Assembly: GCA_902463875.1 (NCBI GenBank)
Contig: CABQHR010000006.1
Location: 1-23,701, forward strand
DNA from: an uncultured Collinsella sp.
Lineage (GTDB): Bacteria; Actinomycetota; Coriobacteriia; Coriobacteriales; Coriobacteriaceae
Reading direction: 5' to 3'
Length of the DNA stretch: 23,701 bases
Part shown: piece after piece, positions 6,331 through 14,246 of the stretch
How the letters are laid out: every line of letters begins with the position of its first letter
How positions within the stretch are numbered: the first letter of the stretch is position 1
Made by a program: the position numbers and the translations under genes
The notes under the pieces: generated by a model
Seen by the model: only the letters and a program-made list of their open reading frames with translations
Database searches by the model: none
What the model was told of the DNA's origin: nothing

Positions 6331-6837
6331 ATGTGCGATGACCACATCGGCCTCTGCCCCCACACGCCGGGCGGCGACCCCCATGAACCCGCAGATGCGC
6401 CCGCGGCACAGTCCCAATCAGACGCGCTCGCCAAGCACATCCTAAACGGGCTGGGCTTCTGCGGCCACTTTCTGCACTTTCACGGCGGCGGCGCCTCGGG
6501 AAAGGCCCCCATCGTCTGTTTGCTCGCCAAGCAGCCAAACGGCGAGATGTCACAGCAGGAACTAGGCCTGCACTTTGATCTTAAGCCCGGTTCGCTTTCC
6601 GAGATTCTCTCCAAGATCGAATGCGCCGGCCTTATCGAGCGCAGCCGCAATCCCAAAGACCGGCGGCAGCTCACCATTCGCCTGACCGAAGCGGGATGGG
6701 AAAAGGCCCACGTAGAGCAGGCGGCCCGCATCCGCTTTAGAGAACGGGCCTTTAGCGCGCTCACCCACGACGAGCGCGAGGACCTCGCCGAAATGCTCGA
6801 TAAAATCCGCGTAACCTGGGAGGAACTGGATGATTAA
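6331..6837 (+). CDS. MarR-family transcriptional regulator
   Basis: This 168-residue regulator has a winged helix at about 60-125: recognition helix region QQELGLHFDLKPGSLSEIL, then LIERSRNPKDRRQLTIRLTE, whose D-x-R-x wing is the MarR hallmark, and a C-terminal dimerisation helix. The first 30 residues are unusual for the family. They are rich in Cys, His and Asp (MCDDHIGLCPHTPGG) and are followed by FCGHFLHFHGGG, which could bind metal or sense oxidation; this is inference only. It probably represses its own operon through the inverted repeat at 6279-6314. The stop overlaps the first ABC gene by 8 nt (ATGATTAA), so regulator and exporter are coupled, which suggests that the ligand is a drug or toxic compound the exporter removes. 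Confidence 0.88.
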   Translation: MCDDHIGLCPHTPGGDPHEPADAPAAQSQSDALAKHILNGLGFCGHFLHFHGGGASGKAPIVCLLAKQPNGEMSQQELGLHFDLKPGSLSEILSKIECAGLIERSRNPKDRRQLTIRLTEAGWEKAHVEQAARIRFRERAFSALTHDEREDLAEMLDKIRVTWEELDD

Positions 6838-8644
6838 AACCCTCATGGGAAGCATCCGCGACTATATGAAAGTCACTGTTGCCACGCCGCTGCTCGTGCT
6901 TGGCGAGGTGCTCTGCGAGATGCTGATTCCATTTATCACCGCCAACCTGATCGACGCTATCAAAGACGGCGCCACCGTAGCCGAGATGCTTCCCACCGCA
7001 GGCTTTTTGGTGCTCATCGCGCTGACGTCGCTTGCTTTTGGCGCCGCGGCCGGCGTCACCTGCAGCCATGCGAGCTGCGGGTTCGCCAAGAACCTGCGTC
7101 ACGACCTGTTCTACAAGATCCAGACGTTCAGCTTTGCCAACATCGATGAGTTCTCGAGCTCCTCGCTCGTCACCCGCCTCACCACCGACATCAACAACGT
7201 GCAGCAGGCCTTTATGATGATCATCCGTATCGCCGTGCGCGCGCCGCTGGTATTGATCTTCGCCTTTACCATGGCGTTTATCATGGGTGGCAGCGTCGCC
7301 ATGGTCTACCTGGTCATCATTCCGCTGCTGGGCTTTGGACTGTTCTTTATCATCTTTAAGGTGCGCCCCATCTTCTCGCGCGTGTTCCACAAGTATGATG
7401 CCCTTAACGAGTCCGTCGAGGAAAACGTCACCGGCATGCGCGTGGTCAAGAGCTATGTGCGCGAAGACTTTGAGAAGGAGAAGTTCGCGACCGCCGCGCG
7501 CGACGTCCAGATGGACTTCACCCGCGCCGAGAAGCTGCTCGCCTTTAACAACCCCATGATGAACATCTGCGTCAACGGCGCGTTTGTCGTCATCATCTAC
7601 CTGGGCTCCAAGCTCATCATCACGAGCCAGGGCACGCTGTTCGACGTGGGCCAGCTCTCCTCGACCTTTACCTATGGTTTCCAGATTCTCATGAGCCTGA
7701 TGCAGCTGTCGATGATCTTTGTCATGGTGACCATGGCCGACGAATCGGCACACCGCATTGCCGAGGTGCTGGCCGCCGAGCCCACGATCGCCGATCCCGC
7801 CGAGCCCGTGCTCGAGGTTGCCGACGGTTCCATCGACTTTGACCACGTGAGCTTTAAGTATTCCAAGCATGCGAAGCGCCAGGCGCTCGACGATATCGAC
7901 CTGCACATTACGAGCGGCGAGACCATCGGCATTATCGGCGGCACCGGCTCGGCCAAGTCCACGCTCGTTAACCTCATCGCCCGCCTGTACGACACCACCG
8001 AAGGCGCTGTGCGCGTGGGCGGCGTGGACGTGCGCGACTACGACCTGGACGCGCTGCGCCACCAGGTCGCCATGGTGCTGCAGAAAAACGTGCTGTTTAG
8101 CGGCACCATCGCCGAGAACCTGCGTTGGGGCGACCCGAACGCCACCGACGAGGAAGTCCGCGAGGCAGCGCATCTGGCCTGCGCCGACGAGTTTGTCGAC
8201 GGTTTCCCCAAGGGCTACGACACCTGGATCGAACAGGGCGGCTCTAATGTTTCGGGCGGTCAGAAGCAGCGCCTGTGCATTGCACGCGCCCTGCTGCGTC
8301 GCCCCAAAATCTTGATCCTGGATGACTCCACCAGCGCCGTCGACACCAAGACCGACGCCAAGATTCGCGCAGGGCTGGCAAGCTATCTGCCCAACACGAC
8401 CAAGCTCATCATCGCCCAGCGCATCAGCTCCGTGCAGGACGCAGACCGCATCATCGTCATGGAGGGCGGCCGTATCGCGCAGATCGGCAACCATGACGAG
8501 CTGCTTAAGACAAGCGAGATCTACCGAGAGACCTTTACCTCGCAAAACAAGATGTCTGCCGAGGGCGAAGGGGCCGTCGAGGCCGACACCGAGGCATCCG
8601 CAACGCAAGCTCAGACCCAGGAAGGAGGCGAGGCACATGAGTAA
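6830..8644 (+). CDS. ABC exporter half-transporter, degenerate-site subunit
   Basis: This is a 604-residue fused membrane (about 15-310) and nucleotide-binding (about 335-575) protein of the heterodimeric multidrug exporter class. The NBD has Walker A GGTGSAKST (370-378), with alanine A375 where glycine is usual, Q-loop LQKN, an intact signature VSGGQ (474-478), and Walker B LILD498 followed by D499 instead of the catalytic Glu. Q530 replaces the switch histidine (IIAQRIS). These changes all fall in one composite ATP site, as in TM287/288-type exporters where one site is non-hydrolytic. The C-terminal tail after about 575 is acidic and low in complexity. The gene overlaps both neighbours by 8 nt (ATGATTAA and ATGAGTAA), so the partners should be made in equal amounts. 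Confidence 0.93.
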   Translation: MIKTLMGSIRDYMKVTVATPLLVLGEVLCEMLIPFITANLIDAIKDGATVAEMLPTAGFLVLIALTSLAFGAAAGVTCSHASCGFAKNLRHDLFYKIQTFSFANIDEFSSSSLVTRLTTDINNVQQAFMMIIRIAVRAPLVLIFAFTMAFIMGGSVAMVYLVIIPLLGFGLFFIIFKVRPIFSRVFHKYDALNESVEENVTGMRVVKSYVREDFEKEKFATAARDVQMDFTRAEKLLAFNNPMMNICVNGAFVVIIYLGSKLIITSQGTLFDVGQLSSTFTYGFQILMSLMQLSMIFVMVTMADESAHRIAEVLAAEPTIADPAEPVLEVADGSIDFDHVSFKYSKHAKRQALDDIDLHITSGETIGIIGGTGSAKSTLVNLIARLYDTTEGAVRVGGVDVRDYDLDALRHQVAMVLQKNVLFSGTIAENLRWGDPNATDEEVREAAHLACADEFVDGFPKGYDTWIEQGGSNVSGGQKQRLCIARALLRRPKILILDDSTSAVDTKTDAKIRAGLASYLPNTTKLIIAQRISSVQDADRIIVMEGGRIAQIGNHDELLKTSEIYRETFTSQNKMSAEGEGAVEADTEASATQAQTQEGGEAHE

Positions 8645-10556
8645 GGCAACGACCGCCGAGCGCGCGCTCAACCGCAAGGGCGGCACCATGTCGCGCCTCA
8701 TCAAGACGCTCTTTGGCTTCTATCCCGTGCTTTTGCCCCTTGTCGTCGCCGGCGTGGTGCTCTGCGCCATCATCAACTCCATCGGCGCGACCTTCCTGCA
8801 GAGCGCCCTGCAAATTATTAGCGAATCGTGGCAGTCGGGCGATTGGGAAGCCGCGCAGCCCAAGATTCTGCAGCTCGTGACCACCCTCGCCTGCATCTAC
8901 GGCGTCGGCGTCCTGTCCTCGCTCTTCTGGAACCGCGCCATGGCTATCGTCACGCAGGGCTCGCTCGAGAAGCTGCGCGAGATGATGTTCAACCGCATGC
9001 AGGACCTGCCGATCCGCTACTTCGACACGCACCAGCGCGGCGATATCATGAGCCACTACACCAACGACATCGACACGCTGCGTCAGATGATCAGCCAGTC
9101 GCTGCCCAACCTGCTCATGACGATCATCATCATCGTCACGGTGTTCTTTATCATGCTGTACTACAGCGTGTGGATGTGCCTGGTCATCATCGCCGGCGTC
9201 GCCTTTATGACCTTTATGACCAAGCTGCTCGGCTCCAACTCCGCGCGCTTCTTCATTGCGCAGCAAACCGAGCTCGGCGTGGTCGAGGGCCATATCGAGG
9301 AAGTCATGAACGGTCAGAAGGTCGTCAAGGCGTTCTGCCACGAGTCTGCCGCCGAGGCCGATTTTGACGAGCGCAACGAAAAGCTCTTCGAGGTCTCCCA
9401 GAAGGCCAACATGTACGCCAACATCCTCATGCCCATCCTTATGAACCTGGGCAACCTGCTCTACGTGCTGGTCGCACTGGCGGGCGGCATTTTCCTGGCG
9501 CTGGGCGTGCCCAACCTGAGCATCTCGGGCATGGCGCTGTCCATCGCCGTCGTGGTGCCGTTCCTCAACATGACCAAGCAGTTCTGCGGACAGATCGGCC
9601 AGATCTCGCAGCAGATCAACGCCGTGGTCATGGGCCTCGCCGGCGCCGACCGCATCTTTGAGCTCATCGACGAGAAGCCCGAGGCCGACGAAGGCTACGT
9701 GACGCTCGTCAACGCACAGGTGAACCCCGAGACTTGGGAGTTCGAGGAGGCTGACCACCACACCGGCATGTGGGCGTGGAAACATCCGCACCGCGCAACC
9801 GGCGAGATCGAGTACGTCCCGCTGCGCGGCGACTTGGTCATGGACAACGTCGACTTTGGCTACACCCCCGACCACGAGGTCCTGCACGGCGTGTCCGTGT
9901 TTGCCGAGCCGGGTCAGAAGGTCGCGTTTGTCGGCGCCACCGGTGCCGGTAAGACGACCATCACCAACCTCATCAACCGCTTCTATGACATCGCCGACGG
10001 CAAGATTCGCTACGACGGCATCAACGTCAATAAGATCCGCAAGGCCGATCTGCGCCGCTCGCTGGGCGTCGTGCTGCAGGACGTGAACCTGTTCACCGGC
10101 ACCGTGATGGACAACATCCGCTACGGCAACCTGGATGCGACCGACGAGGAGTGCATCGCGGCGGCCAAGCTCGCGGGCGCAGACGACTTTATCACCCGCC
10201 TGCCCGACGGCTACGACACGATGCTCACCGGCAACGGCGCACAGCTGTCGCAGGGCCAGCGCCAGCTGATCTCGATCGCCCGCGCCGCCGTCGCCGATCC
10301 GCCGGCGATGATTCTAGACGAGGCCACGAGCTCCATCGACACCCGCACCGAGGCCATCGTGCAGGCGGGCATGGATAAGCTCATGGAGGGCCGCACGACG
10401 TTTGTCATCGCACACCGCCTGTCCACCGTGCGCAACTCCGACGCGATCATCTGTCTGGACCACGGCCGTATCATCGAGCGCGGCAACCACGACGAGCTGA
10501 TCGCCAAGCGCGGGTACTACTACCAGCTGTACACGGGTGCGTTTGAGCTGGAGTAG
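8637..10556 (+). CDS. ABC exporter half-transporter, catalytic subunit
   Basis: This 639-residue partner has membrane helices at about 25-330 and an NBD at about 398-635. Walker A GATGAGKTT (433-441), Walker B MILD561 with catalytic E562, and H593 (IAHRLS) are intact. The signature is LSQGQ (537-541), not LSGGQ, which is the deviation expected in the subunit that supplies its signature to the degenerate site. A 50-residue insert between membrane and ATPase parts (about 347-397) contains a His/Trp-rich stretch (DHHTGMWAWKHPH). The true start is the ATG at 8637, preceded by GGAGG and overlapping the previous stop; the frame is open upstream but only as a shadow of the first ABC gene. Expected role: export of drugs or peptides, with the partner encoded upstream. 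Confidence 0.93.
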   Translation: MSKATTAERALNRKGGTMSRLIKTLFGFYPVLLPLVVAGVVLCAIINSIGATFLQSALQIISESWQSGDWEAAQPKILQLVTTLACIYGVGVLSSLFWNRAMAIVTQGSLEKLREMMFNRMQDLPIRYFDTHQRGDIMSHYTNDIDTLRQMISQSLPNLLMTIIIIVTVFFIMLYYSVWMCLVIIAGVAFMTFMTKLLGSNSARFFIAQQTELGVVEGHIEEVMNGQKVVKAFCHESAAEADFDERNEKLFEVSQKANMYANILMPILMNLGNLLYVLVALAGGIFLALGVPNLSISGMALSIAVVVPFLNMTKQFCGQIGQISQQINAVVMGLAGADRIFELIDEKPEADEGYVTLVNAQVNPETWEFEEADHHTGMWAWKHPHRATGEIEYVPLRGDLVMDNVDFGYTPDHEVLHGVSVFAEPGQKVAFVGATGAGKTTITNLINRFYDIADGKIRYDGINVNKIRKADLRRSLGVVLQDVNLFTGTVMDNIRYGNLDATDEECIAAAKLAGADDFITRLPDGYDTMLTGNGAQLSQGQRQLISIARAAVADPPAMILDEATSSIDTRTEAIVQAGMDKLMEGRTTFVIAHRLSTVRNSDAIICLDHGRIIERGNHDELIAKRGYYYQLYTGAFELE

Positions 10557-10570
10557 GAACGGTTACTGAC

Positions 10571-10676
10571 GGAGGGTGCCCCGGGGCGTCGGGGTAATTC
10601 CTCCGTGCTCAAACATTCTCGCTTCGCTGCGAAACTGCGCGCGGAGGAAATACCCCGCCGCCCCGGGGCACCCTCC
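10571..10676. repeat. 35-bp-arm inverted repeat after the ABC operon
   Basis: 10571-10605 pairs with 10642-10676 at 33 of 35 positions (ends GGAGGGTGCCCCGGGGCG / CGCCCCGGGGCACCCTCC) around a 36-nt loop. It begins 15 bp after the exporter stop codon. It is too long and lacks a U-tract to be a plain terminator; an mRNA-protecting hairpin or dispersed repeat is more likely. Confidence 0.65.
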
Positions 10677-10719
10677 TGCGCGCAATCAGCCCGTTGTTTA
10701 AAACGGAATAAAGGTTAGT

Positions 10720-10752
10720 GAGGCCCTGGCCGTTTGGCCAGGGCCTCGTTTT
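10720..10752 (+). terminator. Rho-independent terminator of the marR-ABC operon
   Basis: GAGGCCCTGGCC (10720-10731) pairs perfectly with GGCCAGGGCCTC (10736-10747) over a GTTT loop and is followed by GTTTTGTT. Confidence 0.85.
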
Positions 10753-10754
10753 GT

Positions 10755-10846
10755 TAGTCTTTTTGGGACGGGGCTTTTTGACTACTTTGAGGGTGCGCAG
10801 GCAGGGCGGCGAAAGTAGCTAAAAAAGCCCCGTCCCAAAAAGACTA
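10755..10846. repeat. 32-bp-arm inverted repeat, possible bidirectional terminator
   Basis: 10755-10779 pairs perfectly (25 bp) with 10822-10846, and CTACTTT (10782-10788) continues the stem with AAAGTAG (10812-10818). The stem contains CTTTTTGGGACGGGG. Runs of T or A at both ends allow termination in either direction, which fits its place between the convergent exporter and lysR genes. A shorter relative (TTTTGGGACG) lies at 15471-15480. Confidence 0.65.
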
Positions 10847-10861
10847 CCCGCGCCAAATGAG

Positions 10862-11740
10862 CTAGTTGAGGAGTTGGGCCATGGCGTTGACGAATTTTTG
10901 GACTTGGAGGGTGGGCTCGAGCGGGTAGTGCAAGAAGACCGGCACCTCGCGGCCACATAGGAACGGCACGCCTACAAAAGCCGGGTGCACGCCCGACCAC
11001 GCCCCGCAAGTGAGCACCGCGTCGCCCTTTTCCTCCGCCTCGTTAAAGAGCGCAAAGTCAAAACTGTCCACGTCGATCACGTCCACGCCGCCATCGGCCA
11101 AAAGATCGATGCGCAGGCTGTCCATGGCGTCGTTGCCGTGGCGCAGTACGCGCAGACGCATACCCTCCAAGTCGGCAACCGTAATGCGATTCTTGCGCGC
11201 CAGCGGGCTCGTGCGCGGCAGATCGATATAAAACGGCACGTTGACAATGCGGAGCTTTTGGCAGGCATCACCCCAGCGTGGGGTAGAAAAACTCGATTGC
11301 ACCACATCGACCTCGCGGCCCAAGCTACGCATGACGGTCTCGCGCTCGTCGTAGAGATCGCTTACCGGCACGATTTCAAATCGCAGCGACGGCTCCAACT
11401 CGTGCACACTCGGCCACATCGACAGCGTCTGGCGCCCCGGGCACATCATCGACACGCCCAGGCGTACGGCACCGCCATCGCCCGCCGCACGTCGGGCACG
11501 GCGCAGCGCGTCCTCGGACTGGCGCATGATCGAGCGCGCGTCGTCCACCAGTAGCGCACCAGCCGGCGTCACCTTAACGCCCGAGTGCGACCGCTCGAAC
11601 AGCGTGATGCCGAACTCGGCCTCGAAACCCGAAACCTGCTTGACGAGTGCCGGCGTCGACACGCGCAATTGTGCCGCCGCACGCGAGAAGCTTCCCAGCT
11701 CCGCAGCGGCCGATATGGCCTCAAGTCGTCGATCGTACAC
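10862..11740 (-). CDS. LysR-family transcriptional regulator
   Basis: This 292-residue regulator has an N-terminal winged HTH (about 3-62: RRLEAISAAAELGSFSRAAA, then VSTPALVKQVSGFE and the wing ERSHSGVKVTPAG) and a periplasmic-binding-protein-like effector domain (about 90-292). I prefer the GTG at 11740, with GGGAG six bases upstream, because it places the HTH at the usual distance from the N-terminus; an in-frame ATG at 11773 would add 11 basic residues without a good ribosome binding site. It is transcribed away from the SDR-MFS-Gfo/Idh/MocA genes, the standard layout for a LysR protein that activates a divergent catabolic operon in response to its substrate. The effector is unknown. LysR domain lengths are normal. 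Confidence 0.9.
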   Translation of the reverse strand: MYDRRLEAISAAAELGSFSRAAAQLRVSTPALVKQVSGFEAEFGITLFERSHSGVKVTPAGALLVDDARSIMRQSEDALRRARRAAGDGGAVRLGVSMMCPGRQTLSMWPSVHELEPSLRFEIVPVSDLYDERETVMRSLGREVDVVQSSFSTPRWGDACQKLRIVNVPFYIDLPRTSPLARKNRITVADLEGMRLRVLRHGNDAMDSLRIDLLADGGVDVIDVDSFDFALFNEAEEKGDAVLTCGAWSGVHPAFVGVPFLCGREVPVFLHYPLEPTLQVQKFVNAMAQLLN

Positions 11741-11973
11741 GTCAATCTCCCGTTTTCGCGCCCGTGGCCACATGGTGCCACAGGAGGTTGTTTTCGCAGG
11801 TCATGCGCTCAATTGAGAATAAACTGCATCGCACAGTGTAAACCTATGGTTAACGCCATTCTAACAAATATGCAATTCACCTGCGCAAATGCAAAGCATA
11901 CGATAACCAGCGAAAACCACGTGGGTCGATTAATGGGAGCGACCCACCGGGAGGCACAAGAAGGGAAGTTCCT
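11741..11973. promoter_or_regulatory. Divergent lysR / SDR control region
   Basis: This 233-bp gap must hold both promoters and the LysR sites. A possible plus-strand -35 TTGAGA (11813-11818) faces a weak TGTAAA at 18-bp spacing. GTAAACC-TAT-GGTTAAC (11838-11854) is a near-palindrome that could be a regulator half-site pair. GTGGGTCG (11921-11928) and CGACCCAC (11940-11947) form a perfect hairpin in the SDR leader, just before its AAGAAGGGAAG ribosome binding site. Assignments are tentative. Confidence 0.4.
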
Positions 11974-12855
11974 ATGAGCAATTGGCTTAAGCTCGAGGGC
12001 GATGTCTGCGCCGTGACCGGCGCACTCGGCGGTATGGGCGTCGAGATTTGTCGCGAGTTCGCCCGCAATGGCGCCAACGTCGTCATGCTCGACCTGGACG
12101 AGGAGAAGGTCAAGGCCGCTGCCGCCGACCTTGCTGCCGAGTTTGGCATCCACGCCGAGGGCTACAAGATGAACGCCACCGACGAGGCCGAGGTTCAGGC
12201 CGCCGTCGACGCCACCATCGCCAACTTCGGCCGCGTCGACGTTCTCGTCAACACCGCCGGCATCCTGCGCTTCGCAGCCATGGAGGACCTGCCGCTGAGC
12301 GACTGGGAGCAGGTGCTCAACGTCAACCTCACCGGCTACTTCATCACCTCGCAGCGCTTTGGTCGCGAGATGATCAAGGCCGGCCAGGGCCGCCTGGTTC
12401 ACATCTCCACCGTCGCCAGTCACTCTCCCGAAACGTTCTCGGGCGTGTACAGCTCCACCAAGGCGGGCGTCAACATGATGTCCAAGATGCTGGCTGCCGA
12501 GTGGGGTCCCTACGGCGTGCGCTCCAACTGCGTCGAGCCCTGCTTCGTCAAGACCCCCATGTCGGCAAGCTTTTACGCCGATCCCGAGGTCGAGAAGAGC
12601 CGCAGCCGCCTCATCGCCACGCGTCGCATCGGCGAGGTCAGCGATATCGCCAACGCCGTCATGTTCCTGGCGTCCACGCGCTCAGACTTTACCACCGGCG
12701 ACGCCATCAAGGTCGACGGCGGCTTCTCCAACATGATGGGCGACCTCACCGCCAAGCCCGGCGGCCGCCGCGCCTTTGCCGACAACTACCTCAAGAACAA
12801 GGGTGTCGAGCTTTGGTCCGACGAGTCCGGCGTCGCAAAGCCGACTGACCAGTAA
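11974..12855 (+). CDS. Short-chain dehydrogenase/reductase (classical SDR)
   Basis: This 293-residue NAD(P)-dependent oxidoreductase has the classical SDR motifs: cofactor-binding TGALGGMG (15-22), D40 at the end of the second strand (VVMLD), which favours NAD(H), NTAG (93-96), active-site S145, Y159 and K163 (YSSTK), and a late DGG (about 248-250). It is about 40 residues longer than the minimal 250-residue SDR; the extra C-terminal tail (from about 255: MMGDLTAKPGG... to the end) is unassigned. It is the first gene after the divergent lysR and is followed by a transporter and a second dehydrogenase, so its substrate is probably a hydroxyl group on a compound imported by that transporter. 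It does not resemble my memory of the Collinsella 7-beta-hydroxysteroid dehydrogenase. Substrate not identified. Confidence 0.88.
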   Translation: MSNWLKLEGDVCAVTGALGGMGVEICREFARNGANVVMLDLDEEKVKAAAADLAAEFGIHAEGYKMNATDEAEVQAAVDATIANFGRVDVLVNTAGILRFAAMEDLPLSDWEQVLNVNLTGYFITSQRFGREMIKAGQGRLVHISTVASHSPETFSGVYSSTKAGVNMMSKMLAAEWGPYGVRSNCVEPCFVKTPMSASFYADPEVEKSRSRLIATRRIGEVSDIANAVMFLASTRSDFTTGDAIKVDGGFSNMMGDLTAKPGGRRAFADNYLKNKGVELWSDESGVAKPTDQ

Positions 12856-12921
12856 ACCAACCTGACAGGGAGGCACCGTGGACACGCCCGCTCCTCCCCC
12901 GTATCGATTAGAAAGAGTCCC

Positions 12922-14178
12922 ATGGCTTCCACCAACTCCAACAAGGGTCGCGCCGTCGTGCTTTCCGCCGCGTGCGTCACCATGTTCTTCATCAGCTCCA
13001 TCGCGCTGTACTCCGTCGTGTCCAAGAACCTGCTCGCCGTCTACCCCGAGTGGTCCAGCGCACTTACCTGGGCTTTCCCGGTCTTCCAGACCATCATGGC
13101 CGTGACGGGCATCTTCGCCGGCCGCATCTCCGATAAGATCGGCCCGCGCAACGTCGTGATCGCTGCCGCCGTGTGCTACGGCGTGGGCTGGTTCATGTCC
13201 GGCACCGTCACCGAGCCGTGGCAGTTCTACCTGTGGTTCTCGCTCGTCGCCGCCATCGGCAACGGCCTGGGCTACAACCCCGCGCTCACCACCGGCCAAA
13301 AGTGGTTCATCGACAAAAAGGGCCTCGCCTCCGGCATCACCCTGGCCGCTTCGACCGCCGGCCCCGCCGTGCTGTCCCCGGTGCTCGCCTCGCTGCTCAT
13401 CCCGAGCCTTGGCATCTTTGGCGCCCTCAAGGCACTCGGCGTCATCTTCTTTGTGACGATCGCCGCCTCCGCCCTGTTCCTGAAGGCCCCCGAGGCCGGT
13501 TGGCTGCCCGAGGGCTTCGAGGCCCCCAAGGGCGGCGCGCACGCCGGTACCTTCGGCGACCTCACCCCGGGCGAGATGGTCAAGACCCCGCGCTTCTGGG
13601 TCCTCATCGTCACCTTCGCCTTTGCCGCCACCGCGGGTACCCTGCTCGTGGGCAAGGTTGCCTCCATCGCCGCTGTCCAGCTCTTCGCCGACCCCACGAG
13701 CGCCGCGGCCGTCGCCCTCGGCGGCGTGGTCGTCTCCGTCAACACCTGCGCCAACCTGGTCGGCCGTCTGTCCTTTGGCCAGATCATCGACAAGCTCGGC
13801 GCCTACAAGTCGCTGCTCATCAGCCTTGTCGTCACCATCGTCGCGCTCGTCATCATGTCGATGAGCTTTACGCAGAGCATGTTCTTTGTGGCGCTCGCCC
13901 TGCTCGGCTTTAGCTTTGGCGCCCTGCTCGTCATCTACCCGCCGCTCACCGGTGGCGCCTTTGGCACCAGCAACATCGGCGTCAACTACGGCATCATGTT
14001 TTTGGGCTACGCCGCTTCTACCTGGATCAGCCAGCCCATCACCGCCGTGCTGTATCACGCCGAGGCCGGCAGCGCCGCCTACCAGCAGTCCTTCTACGGC
14101 GCCATCGTGATTGCCGCCATCGCCGTCGTACTCACCGTCTACATGATGGTCTCCGACAGCAAGAAGAAGTCCGCCTAG
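12922..14178 (+). CDS. MFS transporter, OxlT-like
   Basis: This 418-residue membrane protein has about 12 hydrophobic helices and the paired MFS signatures GRISDKIGPR (near 67-76) and GRLSFGQIIDKLG (about 280-292), which is the pattern of the oxalate/formate antiporter (OxlT)-like monocarboxylate group. A cytoplasmic loop (EAPKGGAHAGTFGDLTP) separates the halves. The C-terminus is basic (DSKKKSA). The start at 12922 has AAAGAG upstream. It lies 66 bp after the SDR gene in the same orientation and is followed by a Gfo/Idh/MocA dehydrogenase; together they suggest uptake of an organic acid or polyol that is then oxidised. OxlT-like proteins take many substrates, so no oxalate role is claimed. 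Confidence 0.88.
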   Translation: MASTNSNKGRAVVLSAACVTMFFISSIALYSVVSKNLLAVYPEWSSALTWAFPVFQTIMAVTGIFAGRISDKIGPRNVVIAAAVCYGVGWFMSGTVTEPWQFYLWFSLVAAIGNGLGYNPALTTGQKWFIDKKGLASGITLAASTAGPAVLSPVLASLLIPSLGIFGALKALGVIFFVTIAASALFLKAPEAGWLPEGFEAPKGGAHAGTFGDLTPGEMVKTPRFWVLIVTFAFAATAGTLLVGKVASIAAVQLFADPTSAAAVALGGVVVSVNTCANLVGRLSFGQIIDKLGAYKSLLISLVVTIVALVIMSMSFTQSMFFVALALLGFSFGALLVIYPPLTGGAFGTSNIGVNYGIMFLGYAASTWISQPITAVLYHAEAGSAAYQQSFYGAIVIAAIAVVLTVYMMVSDSKKKSA

Positions 14179-14189
14179 TTTTGCTTGAC

Positions 14190-14214
14190 GCGGCAAGGGC
14201 CGTCCTCTTGCCGC
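14190..14214. repeat. Intercistronic hairpin
   Basis: GCGGCAAG (14190-14197) pairs with CTTGCCGC (14207-14214) between the MFS and Gfo/Idh/MocA genes. There is no T-run, so it more likely stabilises or tunes the mRNA than ends it. Confidence 0.5.
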
Positions 14215-14246
14215 ATTCCACCGGTCACCAGTATTAAGGAGTCGAA

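Noticed and set aside
8322-8636. 105-codon extension of the second ABC gene
   Set aside because: It is an out-of-frame shadow of the first ABC gene; the real start overlaps that gene's stop codon.
6761-8704. Long minus-strand open frame (647 codons) opposite the first ABC gene
   Set aside because: The translation is a low-complexity, His/Asp/Gly/Val-rich shadow typical of the antisense frame in GC-rich genes; the plus strand has a complete ABC protein.
8535-9887. Minus-strand open frame of 450 codons opposite the second ABC gene
   Set aside because: Antisense shadow with no recognisable domain and no ribosome binding site; the plus-strand gene has all motifs.
11974-12855. SDR as a bile-acid 7-beta-hydroxysteroid dehydrogenase
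   Set aside because: The sequence does not resemble my memory of the Collinsella enzyme, and the sugar-type dehydrogenase next to it points elsewhere.
12682-14196. Minus-strand open frame of 504 codons opposite the MFS gene
   Set aside because: Gly/Asp/His-rich antisense translation; same cause as above.
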